The notes: generated from the sequence alone by a model not told the origin. DNA of 64,000 bases from Saprospiraceae bacterium (GCA_026982695.1 JALSGS010000047.1:1-64000); one strand, 5' to 3'. Shown: positions 27,022 to 37,477, counted from the stretch's first letter. Made by a program: numbers and translations.

Positions 27022-28224
27022 ATGAAAAGAAGTATAATAATGATGTTCATTTGGGTATGGATGTGGCTGATGCCAGGCTCGATGGTGGCACAAGGCATCG
27101 AATTTTTTCGCGGTAGCTGGGCCGAAGCACTTGAGGAGGCACGGCGTCGGGAAAAAATCATTTTTGTCGATGCTTATGCCCAGTGGTGTGGGCCTTGTAA
27201 GCGTATGGCGCGCGAGGTGTTCCCCAAGGAGGAAGTAGGTGCTTTTTTCAACAAGCACTTCATCAATGTGAAGATGGACATGGAACATGGCGAAGGCCCG
27301 ACCTTTGGCCAGAAGTACCCCGTCACGGCATATCCCACCCTTTTCTTTATAGACTATACGGGTGAGGTCATCCTGCAAACGCGCGGCGCACGCGACGCGA
27401 AGGGTCTGATCGAACTGGGGCGCAAGGCATTGGGTATGATCGACCGCAGTGCCCAATACACTGCACGTTACGAGGAAGGCGATCGCAGCCCCGAACTGGT
27501 GTATCAATACATCAAAGCACTCAACCAGGCAGGCAAGCCATCCTTGGCTATTGCCAATGAATATTTGCGGGAGCACCAGCACGAATTGGACAAGGAAGAA
27601 AATTTGCGCATTCTCTTCGAGGCGTTAGTACGTGCCGACAGCCGCATCTTCGATCTTTTTGTGCAGCATCGCAGCCAGTTGGCGCAGCTTATGGGGTCTG
27701 AAGCCGTACAGCAACGCATTGAGGAAGCCTGCCAACGCACGCTTGATCAAGCATTGGAATATCGATCAGAAGACTTGCTCGAAGAGGCCAAAGCCAAAAT
27801 GAAGGCTCAATGCCCTAAGCAAGCCGATGTGTTTGCTGCTCGAGCCGATTGGCTTTTTTGGCGTAGCCAAACCGATCAAAAGGCTTGCTATAAAGCGGCC
27901 AAACAGTATGTACGGGTGTTTTTTGATGATGCAGAAGCACTAGATCGGTTGGCCCAAGACATCGTGTCGCGCGAGGTGGATGCACCTCAATGTCTTAAGG
28001 TTGCCGAAAAAAGTGCGCGTCGTGCTGTAGCTCTCCAGCCTAAGTACAACTACTTTTACACCTTAGCGCGTGTATTGATGGCCCAACAGCAAAATGAGGA
28101 AGCCATTGAAGTGGCCCAACGAGGCCTCAAAGAAGCTCAGGATAGTGAGATGGGCCCTGCAGTCGAATCTATGTTCCGTCGGTTGTTGCGGCAGCTTGGT
28201 GCGCCTGAATATATCAAGGGCTGA
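27022..28224 (+). CDS. Secreted thioredoxin-TPR protein, copy 1
   Basis: A signal peptide (about 1-24) leads into a thioredoxin domain (about 25-140) with WCGPCK at 55-60 (Cys56, Cys59) and the cis-proline motif VTAYPTLFF. The C-terminal 250 residues are helical with TPR-like units, for example KAACKYAA-like helices and NYFYTLARVLMAQQQNEEAIEVAQRG at the end. It is expected to act as a periplasmic disulfide reductase or isomerase. The next gene encodes a paralogue of the same layout, so the pair arose by tandem duplication. Confidence 0.85.
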   Translation: MKRSIIMMFIWVWMWLMPGSMVAQGIEFFRGSWAEALEEARRREKIIFVDAYAQWCGPCKRMAREVFPKEEVGAFFNKHFINVKMDMEHGEGPTFGQKYPVTAYPTLFFIDYTGEVILQTRGARDAKGLIELGRKALGMIDRSAQYTARYEEGDRSPELVYQYIKALNQAGKPSLAIANEYLREHQHELDKEENLRILFEALVRADSRIFDLFVQHRSQLAQLMGSEAVQQRIEEACQRTLDQALEYRSEDLLEEAKAKMKAQCPKQADVFAARADWLFWRSQTDQKACYKAAKQYVRVFFDDAEALDRLAQDIVSREVDAPQCLKVAEKSARRAVALQPKYNYFYTLARVLMAQQQNEEAIEVAQRGLKEAQDSEMGPAVESMFRRLLRQLGAPEYIKG

Positions 28225-28275
28225 TAGTGATGTAGGATCGCGAGCTCGCTTTTGTTAATAAAACCAGGTTTTTTT

Positions 28276-29439
28276 ATGAAAAACTTTCTTTGCGCACTTG
28301 TACTTTGCGCATGGGTGATTGCAGTAGATGCACAATCAGGTATTGCGTTTACTCACGTTTCGTGGAGTGAAGTGCTTGAACAGGCTCAATCTTCCGGCAA
28401 GCTAATCTTTATGGATGCATATACTACTTGGTGTGGCCCCTGTAAAAAGATGAGCCGGGAAGTTTTTTCTGATGAGCGCGTGGGTGCTTACTTCAATGAA
28501 CATTTTATCAATGTAAAAATGGATATGGAGCGCGGTGAAGGCCGCGAGTTAGCCCAGCGTTACCACGTGCGCGCTTTTCCCACCTTACTGTTTCTTGACG
28601 CGGATGGCCAAGTAGTGCATCGTGCGGTAGGCTATCACGATACGGATGACTTTTTGGCTTTAGGCCGTGAAGCTTTAGATCCTGAGCGGCGTCTTAGTGC
28701 ACTTGATGTCCGTTATGCTCAGGGTGACCGCGATCCGGAGTTTCTCTACACGTACTTGCTTGCTAAAGCCAACGCTTATGATCCTGCAGCCACAGAGCTG
28801 CTCGATGTTTATCTCGGTACACAAGATGATTGGAGTACCCGCCGCAATATGGAAGTTATCTTCCGCTTTGGCACGCGCATCAATAGTGCTGCGTTTCGGT
28901 ACTTGATGGGGCATTTGGAAGATTTTGAGCAGGCTTTTGGTGCACGGGCGGTGCGACAGCGCCTCGAAATGGCAGTGGAAGAGAGTATATCCAATGGTTT
29001 TGTGAACGACTTTAGCGAGGTGGCTCGTGTACTTCGCCAGCTATACGGTGCCCAGGCCGATGAGGTGATAGCCCGTTATCGGCTCAACTATTTGCAGCAG
29101 CAAGAACAGTTTGACACCTATGCACAAGCTGCGATCGACTATGTACAGCACTATAAACCTCATGATCCAGCACTGCTCAATAGCCTTGCGTGGGCCTTTT
29201 ATCAGCATGTGACTGTACCTGAATATTTGAAACAGGCGCTCAAGTGGGCCCGAAGGAGTGTGAAAATTGATAAAAACTACGCCAATACTGATACAGTGGC
29301 AGCGCTATACTACAAACTAGGTAAGATGCGTCAGGCGCGCAAGTGGGCGCAGAAAGCCATTGCGGTGGCCCAAGCTAGCGGTCAAGACGATACTTCTACG
29401 CGCGAACTGCTCGAGCAAATTGAGGCGGAGAGTCGTTAA
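28276..29439 (+). CDS. Secreted thioredoxin-TPR protein, copy 2
   Basis: From ATG 28276 (an upstream in-frame start at 28252 would spoil the signal peptide) the protein begins MKNFLCALVLCAWVIAVDAQ. The thioredoxin domain has WCGPCK with Cys53 and Cys56, then VGAYFNEHFINVKMDMERGE, almost the same as in copy 1. The helical C-terminal part is more diverged and ends with RQARKWAQKAIAVAQASG. Its role is presumed periplasmic redox work parallel to copy 1. A gap of 51 bases separates the two. Confidence 0.84.
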   Translation: MKNFLCALVLCAWVIAVDAQSGIAFTHVSWSEVLEQAQSSGKLIFMDAYTTWCGPCKKMSREVFSDERVGAYFNEHFINVKMDMERGEGRELAQRYHVRAFPTLLFLDADGQVVHRAVGYHDTDDFLALGREALDPERRLSALDVRYAQGDRDPEFLYTYLLAKANAYDPAATELLDVYLGTQDDWSTRRNMEVIFRFGTRINSAAFRYLMGHLEDFEQAFGARAVRQRLEMAVEESISNGFVNDFSEVARVLRQLYGAQADEVIARYRLNYLQQQEQFDTYAQAAIDYVQHYKPHDPALLNSLAWAFYQHVTVPEYLKQALKWARRSVKIDKNYANTDTVAALYYKLGKMRQARKWAQKAIAVAQASGQDDTSTRELLEQIEAESR

Positions 29440-29543
29440 GTGTAGGGTTTTTGCGTGGTTTTTTTGTCGAAAATTGCCTTCCTCCTCTTTACTTAGACAA
29501 AGAGTGGCTTTGTCATGTGCTGGTAGATTTAGGCTGAGATAGC

Positions 29544-29563
29544 TTATTACTAATTATTACTAA
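29544..29563. repeat. Tandem 10-base repeat
   Basis: TTATTACTAA occurs twice head to tail without mismatch, about 100 bases upstream of the IcmF promoter element, in an AT-rich gap of 269 bases (29440-29708) that otherwise holds only a short hairpin around GACAAAG/CTTTGTC. No function is claimed. Confidence 0.6.
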
Positions 29564-29660
29564 TAAGGGGTGCGATTTATCATGGACATCCAGAACTAGT
29601 TGTTGTATTTGTGTTGCTTGATGGGTGCAAAGAGCTGAGCCTTACACTATTTTCCCTTTG

Positions 29661-29668
29661 TACCTTTG
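29661..29668 (+). promoter_or_regulatory. Predicted -7 element of the fused mutase gene
   Basis: TACCTTTG matches the TAnnTTTG consensus and lies 40 bases before the chosen ATG at 29709. It falls inside the longer open frame starting at 29625, which supports the later start. No TTG at the usual distance was seen. Confidence 0.45.
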
Positions 29669-29708
29669 CAGTATCATTTGCCCTACCGGAAAAAGCCATG
29701 TATTACCT

Positions 29709-32700
29709 ATGAAACCAGCAGTACAGCCCACTAAGCCGTATAAGTTGAAGCACAAGGTGCGTATCCTCACGGCTGCTTCACTTTTTGATGGCCACGATGC
29801 AGCTATCAACATCATGCGACGCGTCATGCAAGCTACAGGCGCAGAGGTGATTCACTTGGGGCATAACCGCTCGGCTGAAGAAATTGTCAATGCGGCTATT
29901 CAAGAAGATGTCCAGAGTGTGGCGATCACCTCTTATCAGGGTGGCCATATGGAGTTCTTTAAATACGTATACGATCTGCTACAGGAGCGCGGTGCTAGCC
30001 ACATCCGCATCTTTGGTGGTGGTGGAGGTACCATTTTGCCACAAGAGGCAGAAGAGTTGCACCGCTATGGTATTGCGCGCATCTATACGCCCGACGATGG
30101 CCGCCGCATGGGTTTGCAGGGAATGATCAATGACGTGTTGCGGCAAAGCGATTTCCCTGTGGGTGATCATTTGCCGGAAGGCGTAGGGCTGCAAGCCATC
30201 ACTCAGCGCGATCAGCGCCTTATTGCCCGACTGATCTCCAGTGCAGAGAATTTTCCCCAGATTGGTTGCCAATGGCTTGAAGCCGTCAAGCAATATGCCG
30301 ACGAGCGGCAGGTGCCTGTATTGGGCATCACGGGTACGGGGGGCGCCGGCAAGTCAAGCCTGATCGATGAGCTGGTGCGCCGTTATCTGTTGGATTTTCC
30401 CAACAAGACTATCGGCATCATCAGTGTGGACCCGTCGAAGCGCAAGACGGGCGGTGCGCTGTTGGGCGATCGCATCCGCATGAACAGTGTCACCAATCTG
30501 CGCGTGTACATGCGCTCTTTGGCTACGCGCCAAGCGAACATTGCGCTGTCGCCTCACGTGCCTGCTGCGGTGGAAGTCCTCAAAGCTGCTCAGTACGACC
30601 TGATCATTCTCGAGACTTCAGGTATTGGCCAGAGTGATACGGAGATTGTCGACTTCAGCGATGTGTCGCTTTACGTCATGACGCCTGAGTTTGGTGCGGC
30701 CACACAACTGGAAAAGATCGACATGCTCGATTTTGCCGATGTGGTGGCTATCAACAAGTTTGACAAGCGCGGTGCCGAAGATGCGCTAATGGCTGTGCGC
30801 AAGCAGTACCAGCGCAACCATCAGCTCTTCCATCTGCCACTGGATCAGATGCCCGTCATTGGCACCATGGCCAGCCAGTTTAATGATCCGGGCACCAATC
30901 TACTGTACAAGACGCTTATGCGCGTATTGCATGAAAAGACAGGGGTACCTTTCGACTCGACACTAGATTTGCCGACAGGCGAAAGCAAGAAAGTGTACAT
31001 CATTCCGCCCAATCGGGTGCGTTACCTTTCGGAAATAGCAGAAAACAATCGCAACTACGATGCTTGGGTTGATCAGCAGGCAAAAATTGCGCGCAAGATG
31101 TACGGCCTGAAAGAGGCCATGGGCGCCTTAGGCGAACAGCCAGCAGCAGGTAGTGATGTGGCGCTCCAAGTACTCGAGGCCACTTATGAGCGCTATGCCG
31201 CGCAGTTGCATCCCGAATGCAAGCAAATTCTCGATAGTTGGGATGCGCTCAAGGCGCGTTATGCCGCCGATGAGTTTGTATATAAAGTGCGCAACAAAGA
31301 GATTAAAGTAACCATCTTTACCGAGTCGCTTGCCCATACGCGCATTCCGAAGGTGGCTTTGCCCAAGTTTGAAGATTGGGGTGATATCCTCAAGTGGGTC
31401 TTGCAAGAAAATGTGCCGGGCTCATTTCCCTACACTGCAGGGGTGTATCCGTTCAAGCGCACTGCTGAAGATCCCACACGCATGTTTGCGGGAGAAGGAG
31501 GTCCAGAGCGCACCAATAGGCGGTTCCACTATTTGTCGAAAGACGTGCCCTTCAACCGCTTGTCTACTGCTTTTGACAGCGTCACGCTTTACGGGGAAGA
31601 TCCCGACTATCGGCCCGATATCTATGGCAAGATTGGCAACTCGGGGGTGAGTATCTGCTGCTTGGACGACGCCAAGAAGCTGTACTCGGGCTTTGATCTG
31701 TGCGATCCGGTGACCAGTGTCTCGATGACGATCAACGGGCCTGCAGCCACGATGACCGCCTTTTTCATGAACGCGGCTATCGACCAGCAGTGCGAAAAGT
31801 ACATTCGCGCGCACGGTCTGGAGCACCTGGTGGAAGCCAAGCTTAAAGAGCGCTATGACGACCGTGGCTTGCCGCGACCTCAATATCGGGGTGAGCTGCC
31901 TGAAGGTAACAATGGTCTGGGGCTGTTGCTATTAGGAGTGACGGGCGATGAAGTGCTCGAACCGGCTATTTACAACGACATCAAAAAGCGCACGTTGCGT
32001 GCAGTGCGGGGCACCGTACAGGCCGACATCCTCAAGGAGGATCAGGCACAAAATACGTGTATTTTCAGCACGGAATTTTCGTTGCGGCTTATGGGCGATG
32101 TACAGCAATACTTCATTGACCATCAGGTGCGCAACTTCTATTCAGTATCCATTTCAGGCTATCACATTGCAGAGGCTGGTGCTAATCCCATTACGCAGTT
32201 GGCCTTCACGTTGGCCAATGGATTTACCTATGTGGAATACTACTTGGCTCGAGGCATGCATATTGACGATTTTGCGCCCAATCTCTCGTTTTTCTTTTCC
32301 AACGGCATGGATGCTGAGTATGCCGTGTTGGGTCGGGTAGCCCGCCGCATCTGGGCAAAAGCCCTTAAGCATAAGTATGGCGCCAACGAGCGCAGTCAGA
32401 AGCTGAAGTATCACATCCAGACGTCGGGGCGTTCGCTGCATGCTCAGGAAATTGCCTTCAACGATATACGCACTACGCTACAGGCCTTGTATGCAATCTA
32501 TGACAATTGCAACTCGTTGCATACCAATGCTTACGATGAAGCCATTACTACGCCCACAGAGGAGAGTGTGCGGCGTGCTATGGCCATCCAATTGATCATC
32601 AACCACGAGTTGGGATTAGCCAAGAATGAAAACCCACTTCAGGGGTCATTTATAGTAGAGGAGTTGACGGACCTGGTAGAAGAGGCGGTGCTTATGGAAT

Positions 32701-33107
32701 TCGATCGGCTTACAGAGCGCGGCGGCGTATTAGGTGCTATGGAGATGATGTATCAGCGCAACAAAATCCAAGAAGAGAGCCTCTACTACGAGTCGCTCAA
32801 GCACTTGGGTCAGTTACCTATTATCGGCGTGAACACTTTTTTATCGAAAGATGGTTCACCTACGATTGTGCCTGAAAAAGTCGTTCGCTCTACTACTGAA
32901 GAGAAGGAGGCACAGATTGAGACAGTGCGCAACTTGCATCGCGCCATGGCGGGCAAAAACGAGCAGCTGTTGGATCAGCTTAAGCAAGTAGCCATACAGA
33001 ACGGCAACCTCTTTGAGTCGCTTATGGAAGCCAGCAAATACTGTTCGCTGGGTCAGATCACTCATGCTCTGTATGGTGTGGGAGGTCAGTATCGAAGGAA
33101 TATGTAA
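29709..33107 (+). CDS. icmF: Fused B12-dependent acyl-CoA mutase with G-protein chaperone (IcmF type)
   Basis: The 1132 residues combine a coenzyme-B12 domain (about 10-150, base-off His29 in FDGHDAA), a MeaB-like GTPase with P-loop GTGGAGKSS near 209-217, and a C-terminal substrate-binding TIM barrel from about 560 ([39 protein letters not shown]). IcmF interconverts isobutyryl- and n-butyryl-CoA, or pivalyl- and isovaleryl-CoA, with self-repair by the GTPase. Phe in YPFKR agrees with mutases for uncharged acyl-CoA, not methylmalonyl-CoA, by my reading. ATG 29709 is preferred because the longer frame crosses the promoter element. The gene stands alone. Confidence 0.92.
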   Translation: MKPAVQPTKPYKLKHKVRILTAASLFDGHDAAINIMRRVMQATGAEVIHLGHNRSAEEIVNAAIQEDVQSVAITSYQGGHMEFFKYVYDLLQERGASHIRIFGGGGGTILPQEAEELHRYGIARIYTPDDGRRMGLQGMINDVLRQSDFPVGDHLPEGVGLQAITQRDQRLIARLISSAENFPQIGCQWLEAVKQYADERQVPVLGITGTGGAGKSSLIDELVRRYLLDFPNKTIGIISVDPSKRKTGGALLGDRIRMNSVTNLRVYMRSLATRQANIALSPHVPAAVEVLKAAQYDLIILETSGIGQSDTEIVDFSDVSLYVMTPEFGAATQLEKIDMLDFADVVAINKFDKRGAEDALMAVRKQYQRNHQLFHLPLDQMPVIGTMASQFNDPGTNLLYKTLMRVLHEKTGVPFDSTLDLPTGESKKVYIIPPNRVRYLSEIAENNRNYDAWVDQQAKIARKMYGLKEAMGALGEQPAAGSDVALQVLEATYERYAAQLHPECKQILDSWDALKARYAADEFVYKVRNKEIKVTIFTESLAHTRIPKVALPKFEDWGDILKWVLQENVPGSFPYTAGVYPFKRTAEDPTRMFAGEGGPERTNRRFHYLSKDVPFNRLSTAFDSVTLYGEDPDYRPDIYGKIGNSGVSICCLDDAKKLYSGFDLCDPVTSVSMTINGPAATMTAFFMNAAIDQQCEKYIRAHGLEHLVEAKLKERYDDRGLPRPQYRGELPEGNNGLGLLLLGVTGDEVLEPAIYNDIKKRTLRAVRGTVQADILKEDQAQNTCIFSTEFSLRLMGDVQQYFIDHQVRNFYSVSISGYHIAEAGANPITQLAFTLANGFTYVEYYLARGMHIDDFAPNLSFFFSNGMDAEYAVLGRVARRIWAKALKHKYGANERSQKLKYHIQTSGRSLHAQEIAFNDIRTTLQALYAIYDNCNSLHTNAYDEAITTPTEESVRRAMAIQLIINHELGLAKNENPLQGSFIVEELTDLVEEAVLMEFDRLTERGGVLGAMEMMYQRNKIQEESLYYESLKHLGQLPIIGVNTFLSKDGSPTIVPEKVVRSTTEEKEAQIETVRNLHRAMAGKNEQLLDQLKQVAIQNGNLFESLMEASKYCSLGQITHALYGVGGQYRRNM

Positions 33108-33138
33108 CATCTGGCATGTTCTGGAAGATTGGTCAGCT

Positions 33139-36100
33139 TTACTGATGTGTATTCTGCCAACGGTAGTATGCCCACCCTAGGGATATAGCAAGTAGAGTCG
33201 TCAATGCGATATACCAGCGCCATTGGCTCCACCACGACGTTTGTAAGGGCATAGTGCTGCCTATAAGGATATATGCTGCCCAATAGCGGGGATGTGCTTT
33301 TTGATGCGAAGAGGAAGAAAGTGCATTGAGTTGGGCCATGCGGAGCGCTTCATCTTTGGGCTTGCCTTTGGCAAGAAATGTATAGAAATGATCCATAAGC
33401 TGGGCAGAAGATCGATCGTCGATCGCCCACAGTGTCGTTAGCAGGCTACGTGCTCCTGCATAGAAAAAGCCTCTGGCCAAGCTGATCACACCTTCACCTC
33501 TTTGAAATTCGCCAATAGCAGTTTCGCATGCACTTAGGGCGATCAGCTCTGCTGGTAGGTCGAGCGTATAGATGTCTCGTACGTACAGCAAGTAGCTGAA
33601 GGTCGTTGAGTCAGTTGCTGTGGGCTGAAATACGAGATAGGAGAACTCGCCGCGTGCGTCGTTAGCTTGGCCATGTGTGGCCAAATGAATCAGTTGGTAT
33701 TGCGAGGCATGAGCTAAGAATTCCTTTACATTGGCTTGAGATCCTTCATACAGCTGTCCGTGCCAGCGCTTGGCAATCTGTCGGGCTTCATCCCTATTAT
33801 ATTGGAGGGGGGGAATCATTGAATCGGTGGTTGTTGAAAAGTCAGGGGCAAAGGCAGCCAAACGTAGCTGGGTGGGCATGGGGCGTTGGGCGAGCTTTTT
33901 GAGTAGGGTGGCTGAATAATTGTAGCTAAAGCTATGTCTTTTAAGTAAATAGGGGTAGTGGCTAAAGGGCGCGTCTGCAGCAGGCATCGAATCAATTAGT
34001 GCCGAGAAGGGGAGATTAGCAATAGGACCAGCAGGTACAATGAATACTTTTTGCGCACTATGTAGGGCCACGATGGGTTTCCACAGTTGATTGGTCAATT
34101 CCTCAGACAAGTAGCGATATTTTTGGACAAAATAGTTTTTGTCTGGCGATAGGGGATGATAGGCTTGAATACTTTGTCGCAACTCTTCGACCCATGAAGC
34201 GAGTGGGAAATCCAAGGCAATACGCACATACCATGCAGTATCTTTGGTACATGCGAAAGCAATAGCCTGTTCTTTGCCCACGAAGTATTCTATCAAGAGC
34301 TCGTCGTGTTGGAGCAAGTGCTGTACTTCGTCAAGTGATATGGGATCGCTCTGGTATTTGAGTTCGTAATAGCGAGGGTAGTATAGGCGCATGGAGTCGA
34401 GGAGGGCATAATAAGTCTCTTTGAGGGCGAAGATGCGCGAATCAATCGAGTCGATAATGCTGTTTCGTGCTTTTTTCCCTTTTTCGTATTCGTGGAATCG
34501 CTGTTTTTCTAGCATAGCGAATTCTTGCTGTAGGTGTTGTTCGCGCTGTATAAGGACTGCAGGCACGCCCGAGAATTGCGCTGCGTCGCTTTCTTTGATC
34601 GCCTCTTGCAATAAGGTGCTCTTGCTCTTTTCTGAAAAGAGGAAGGCCTGTTGTAGCCATTTAGAGTTGCGTGTATGTTCATATAGTTTCAGGGTGATGT
34701 CTATAGCTCCTTCGTAAAGGGAGAAAAACCGATTAATCAGTGCCTGACGCGATGCCGGTTCTGGATAGCGCATGCGTACTTGATCGATTAGGCTAATAGC
34801 TTGTTCAAATGAGCGGAGCGCTTGGAGTAAAAGAGAGAATTGGTCAGGGTATTGTTCGAAATAGGCTTTTAGAAACAGTGCTTTGTCTTCGAGAATCTGG
34901 AGTACGACTAAAGGCGGTACTTGTTTGGTGGCATCAAGTACTTGGGTAGCAAAACCTGCTTCATTTAGCGCTTGATCGAACCATTGTTGGGCTTGCCCTA
35001 TATCGTTAGGGTAGCAAAGCCCCAGTTTTCCTTTAGTACGGACTATTTCAGGATGGCCAGGTAAGAAGTTGGCTTCTAATATTTGTAAGCTGTGTTGCAA
35101 GGCTTGTTTTGCTTGTGCGTAGCGTTGCAACTTAATCAAGCAAGTGCCTAGGGAGTACCAGGCATCGGATAGAAAAGGGTGTGATGGCGGCAATACGCGT
35201 TGATTAATCTCCAGTGCTTGGCGATAGTAGCTAAGTGCTCGTTCGTAGAGGCCTAATTCTTGGTAGATAGCGCCCAAATCGTGGTAGGAGTCTGCTGTTT
35301 CTCGATGGACAGGACCGAACACCTGTAGGCGAATTTGGAGGGCTTTTTCTGTGAAGGTCAATGCATCTTGAAAGCGCTTGAGACCGCGATAGCAATTGCC
35401 GATATTGTTGTACAAATTGCCAACCAATTGGTGTGATTCGCCTAATTTACTTCGGCGTATCGCTAGGGCTTTGTTGAAGTAGTTCAGTGCACGGGAATAG
35501 TCACCTTCATTATAGAAGAAATATCCGAGGTTGGAGTAGGCATAGGCTGTTTGAGGATGGGTTGGGCCATATACTTCTTCCATTAAATTTTTGGCTTCCA
35601 AAATGTGTTGTAGGGCCTCTACATGGTTGCCCAAATTTTGCATGGCTACTGCAAGGTTGTTTTTCGTCAACGCAATGTGTGCAATGGAAGGAGGATCCAT
35701 GGCTTGTAGCAAGTACAGTGTTTGCTGGAATCCGCTAATGGCTTTTCGCAACTGCCCAGTAGCATACCAGGCATTGGCCAAGCTAAAAGTAAAGATGGCT
35801 ACTTCTATGGAGGTCGTGTCTCCAGTTTGGTGCAAGATGGATACGGCTTTTTCGTACCAGGGGATGGCGCGTTCATCGTTGTAGGTCAGTCCAATATTGT
35901 TGTATAGGCGAGCCACTTCGATGTGTTGCAGCCCATATATTTTTTTTGCTAGCTGAAGCCCTTTTTCATATATCTTTCTTGCTTTTTTGTATTCAGATAG
36001 ATAATAATGAGCGATGCCCAGATTATTATATGCATCGACTAAAATAGGTGATTGGGGGCGTAGCTGTTCGAGTATCCGTACCTGCTGTTGTGCAATGACC

Positions 36101-36381
36101 AAGGCTTCTTGATAGTCACCTTTTTTGCGAAAGCATAGGGAGTAACGGCGTCGGGCATCAAGTGCCTGATCGAGCCATTGGCCGCCTAAGCGGTTGCCCA
36201 GTGCTTCAATTTTGGGCAGCAAAGGAGCTATGCGTTGGCATTGGCCATGGGTGGTCAGGGAATCCACAATCTGGAGCAAGTGGTGAAGCTGTAACGTGTC
36301 TTCTGGTGCTTGTGCTTGGATGCGTTGAAGGCAAAGGAGTAAGGAGGCAATTGGGAAGCAAAGGAGTACAGATCGCCACAT
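33139..36381 (-). CDS. Secreted TPR-CHAT protein
   Basis: The 1080 residues start with a signal peptide (about 1-24) and about ten tetratricopeptide repeats (100-560, e.g. AYAYSNLGYFFYNEGDYSRA). A coiled linker precedes a CHAT domain (about 780-1040), a caspase-like peptidase fold, with His903 in LIHLATHG and Cys952 in IALSACETAIG, so the catalytic dyad is intact. A hydrophobic span (about 1055-1075) near the C terminus probably anchors it in a membrane with the domains outside the cytoplasm. Its substrate is unknown. The TPRs may sense or recruit a partner. It converges on the mutase gene and follows the SDR gene by 90 bases. Confidence 0.86.
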   Translation of the reverse strand: MWRSVLLCFPIASLLLCLQRIQAQAPEDTLQLHHLLQIVDSLTTHGQCQRIAPLLPKIEALGNRLGGQWLDQALDARRRYSLCFRKKGDYQEALVIAQQQVRILEQLRPQSPILVDAYNNLGIAHYYLSEYKKARKIYEKGLQLAKKIYGLQHIEVARLYNNIGLTYNDERAIPWYEKAVSILHQTGDTTSIEVAIFTFSLANAWYATGQLRKAISGFQQTLYLLQAMDPPSIAHIALTKNNLAVAMQNLGNHVEALQHILEAKNLMEEVYGPTHPQTAYAYSNLGYFFYNEGDYSRALNYFNKALAIRRSKLGESHQLVGNLYNNIGNCYRGLKRFQDALTFTEKALQIRLQVFGPVHRETADSYHDLGAIYQELGLYERALSYYRQALEINQRVLPPSHPFLSDAWYSLGTCLIKLQRYAQAKQALQHSLQILEANFLPGHPEIVRTKGKLGLCYPNDIGQAQQWFDQALNEAGFATQVLDATKQVPPLVVLQILEDKALFLKAYFEQYPDQFSLLLQALRSFEQAISLIDQVRMRYPEPASRQALINRFFSLYEGAIDITLKLYEHTRNSKWLQQAFLFSEKSKSTLLQEAIKESDAAQFSGVPAVLIQREQHLQQEFAMLEKQRFHEYEKGKKARNSIIDSIDSRIFALKETYYALLDSMRLYYPRYYELKYQSDPISLDEVQHLLQHDELLIEYFVGKEQAIAFACTKDTAWYVRIALDFPLASWVEELRQSIQAYHPLSPDKNYFVQKYRYLSEELTNQLWKPIVALHSAQKVFIVPAGPIANLPFSALIDSMPAADAPFSHYPYLLKRHSFSYNYSATLLKKLAQRPMPTQLRLAAFAPDFSTTTDSMIPPLQYNRDEARQIAKRWHGQLYEGSQANVKEFLAHASQYQLIHLATHGQANDARGEFSYLVFQPTATDSTTFSYLLYVRDIYTLDLPAELIALSACETAIGEFQRGEGVISLARGFFYAGARSLLTTLWAIDDRSSAQLMDHFYTFLAKGKPKDEALRMAQLNALSSSSHQKAHPRYWAAYILIGSTMPLQTSWWSQWRWYIALTTLLAISLGWAYYRWQNTHQ

Positions 36382-36471
36382 AAACCTAGTTTTTTGGTTT
36401 GGCGTGCATAGGTTTGTTTAGGAGTAGCCTTGAGTTTTAGGTGTAGGGCTTGGAGAAAAGATGTCTAGCCA

Positions 36472-37191
36472 TTATTTCTTGGGTGGCTGGCTGGGGCGCA
36501 CCTCAATTTTGCTAGGTAAAGCGCGGGCCGGAAGTTGTAGCAGGTGTACCACTATTTGGCCGATATCCTCGGGTTGAATTTTCCAGCTATCTTGAGGTGA
36601 AGGTATGTGATTATTGAAGTAAGTGGCTACTGATCCAGGCATGATGGTAGTCGTACGTACGCCTTTATGGCGCAAGTCGAGCATCACGGCTTGTGTGAAG
36701 CCCACCAATCCAAATTTACTGGCATTGTAGGCGGCGCCTCCCGCAAAAAAGTTAGCTCCGGCTAAACTGGCAATGGTAATGAGAAACCCTTTGCTTTGAA
36801 TGAGGGGTGCTAATGTAGCTTTTACTGTGTAAAAGGCACCTGTGAGATTCACATCAATCACTTGCTGCCAGTCCTCTAAGCTCAGCATTTCTATGGAACC
36901 AAACCGGCCAATACCAGCATTGGCTATTGCCACGTTGAGTTGGCCAAATGTATCGAGAGTAGCTTGTACGCTTTGTTGTTGGGCAGCAAAGTCGCGTACG
37001 TCGGCTTCTACACCAATGGCCTTACCGGGTCCTTTGTCACTAAGTTGTTTCGCTATCTGTTGGGCTTGTTCGCCATGGCGGCTAGTAATCGTCACGTTCA
37101 TGCCTTGGGCAATAAGGGCTTCGGCAATGCCTAAACCAATGCCTTTGGTTCCGCCTGTAACGAGTGCTACTTTTCCAGTGAGTTGTTCCAT
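36472..37191 (-). CDS. Short-chain dehydrogenase/reductase
   Basis: A classical SDR of 239 residues with the NAD(P) motif VTGGTKGIGLGIAEAL, NAG in VAIANAGIGRFG, catalytic Ser in TIASLAGANF and YxxxK in YNASKFGLVGFTQ. It resembles 3-oxoacyl-ACP reductases and related carbonyl reductases, but the neighbours give no clue to the substrate. Arg and His after TSRHGEQ suggest NADP(H) preference (inference). It lies downstream of a strong terminator hairpin. Confidence 0.88.
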   Translation of the reverse strand: MEQLTGKVALVTGGTKGIGLGIAEALIAQGMNVTITSRHGEQAQQIAKQLSDKGPGKAIGVEADVRDFAAQQQSVQATLDTFGQLNVAIANAGIGRFGSIEMLSLEDWQQVIDVNLTGAFYTVKATLAPLIQSKGFLITIASLAGANFFAGGAAYNASKFGLVGFTQAVMLDLRHKGVRTTTIMPGSVATYFNNHIPSPQDSWKIQPEDIGQIVVHLLQLPARALPSKIEVRPSQPPKK

Positions 37192-37319
37192 GATTCTTGT
37201 GTTTGTATGTGGTGGTCAGCTTTTCGGTAAATGAGCCCTTTTGAAGCTATATTTATTCGGCATTCAGCTTATGCATGTCGGTTATATGGGTTACAAAGAA
37301 ATGGCATCATGTGGAAGAT

Positions 37320-37361
37320 AAACCGGGCACATACGCACCAGGGTGCGTATGTGCCCGGTTT
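37320..37361 (-). terminator. Perfect 20-base stem hairpin after tRNA-Cys
   Basis: Bases 37320-37339 and 37342-37361 are exact complements, forming a GC-rich stem with AAA and TTT at its base. It lies 20 bases past the tRNA 3' end on the minus strand and ahead of the SDR gene, so it most likely terminates the tRNA transcript and could act on both strands. Confidence 0.7.
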
Positions 37362-37381
37362 GTAAACTGATATCAGACCAG

Positions 37382-37452
37382 AGGTCGGGAGCGGATTCGA
37401 ACCGCCGTACGAGGTTTTGCAGACCTCTGCCTAACCACTCGGCCACCCGACC
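37382..37452 (-). tRNA. tRNA-Cys (GCA)
   Basis: On the minus strand the acceptor GGTCGGG (37446-37452) pairs with CCCGACC (37383-37389), with discriminator T at 37382. The anticodon stem GAGGT/ACCTC encloses loop CTGCAAA with anticodon GCA, and the T arm carries GGTTCGAATCC. CCA is not encoded. The 71-base length is normal for tRNA-Cys. Confidence 0.95.
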
Positions 37453-37477
37453 AAAACTGTAGTGGGCTAACGGGCGA

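Noticed and set aside
29625-29708. N-terminal extension of the fused mutase
   Set aside because: It contains the predicted promoter element and does not resemble the family start.
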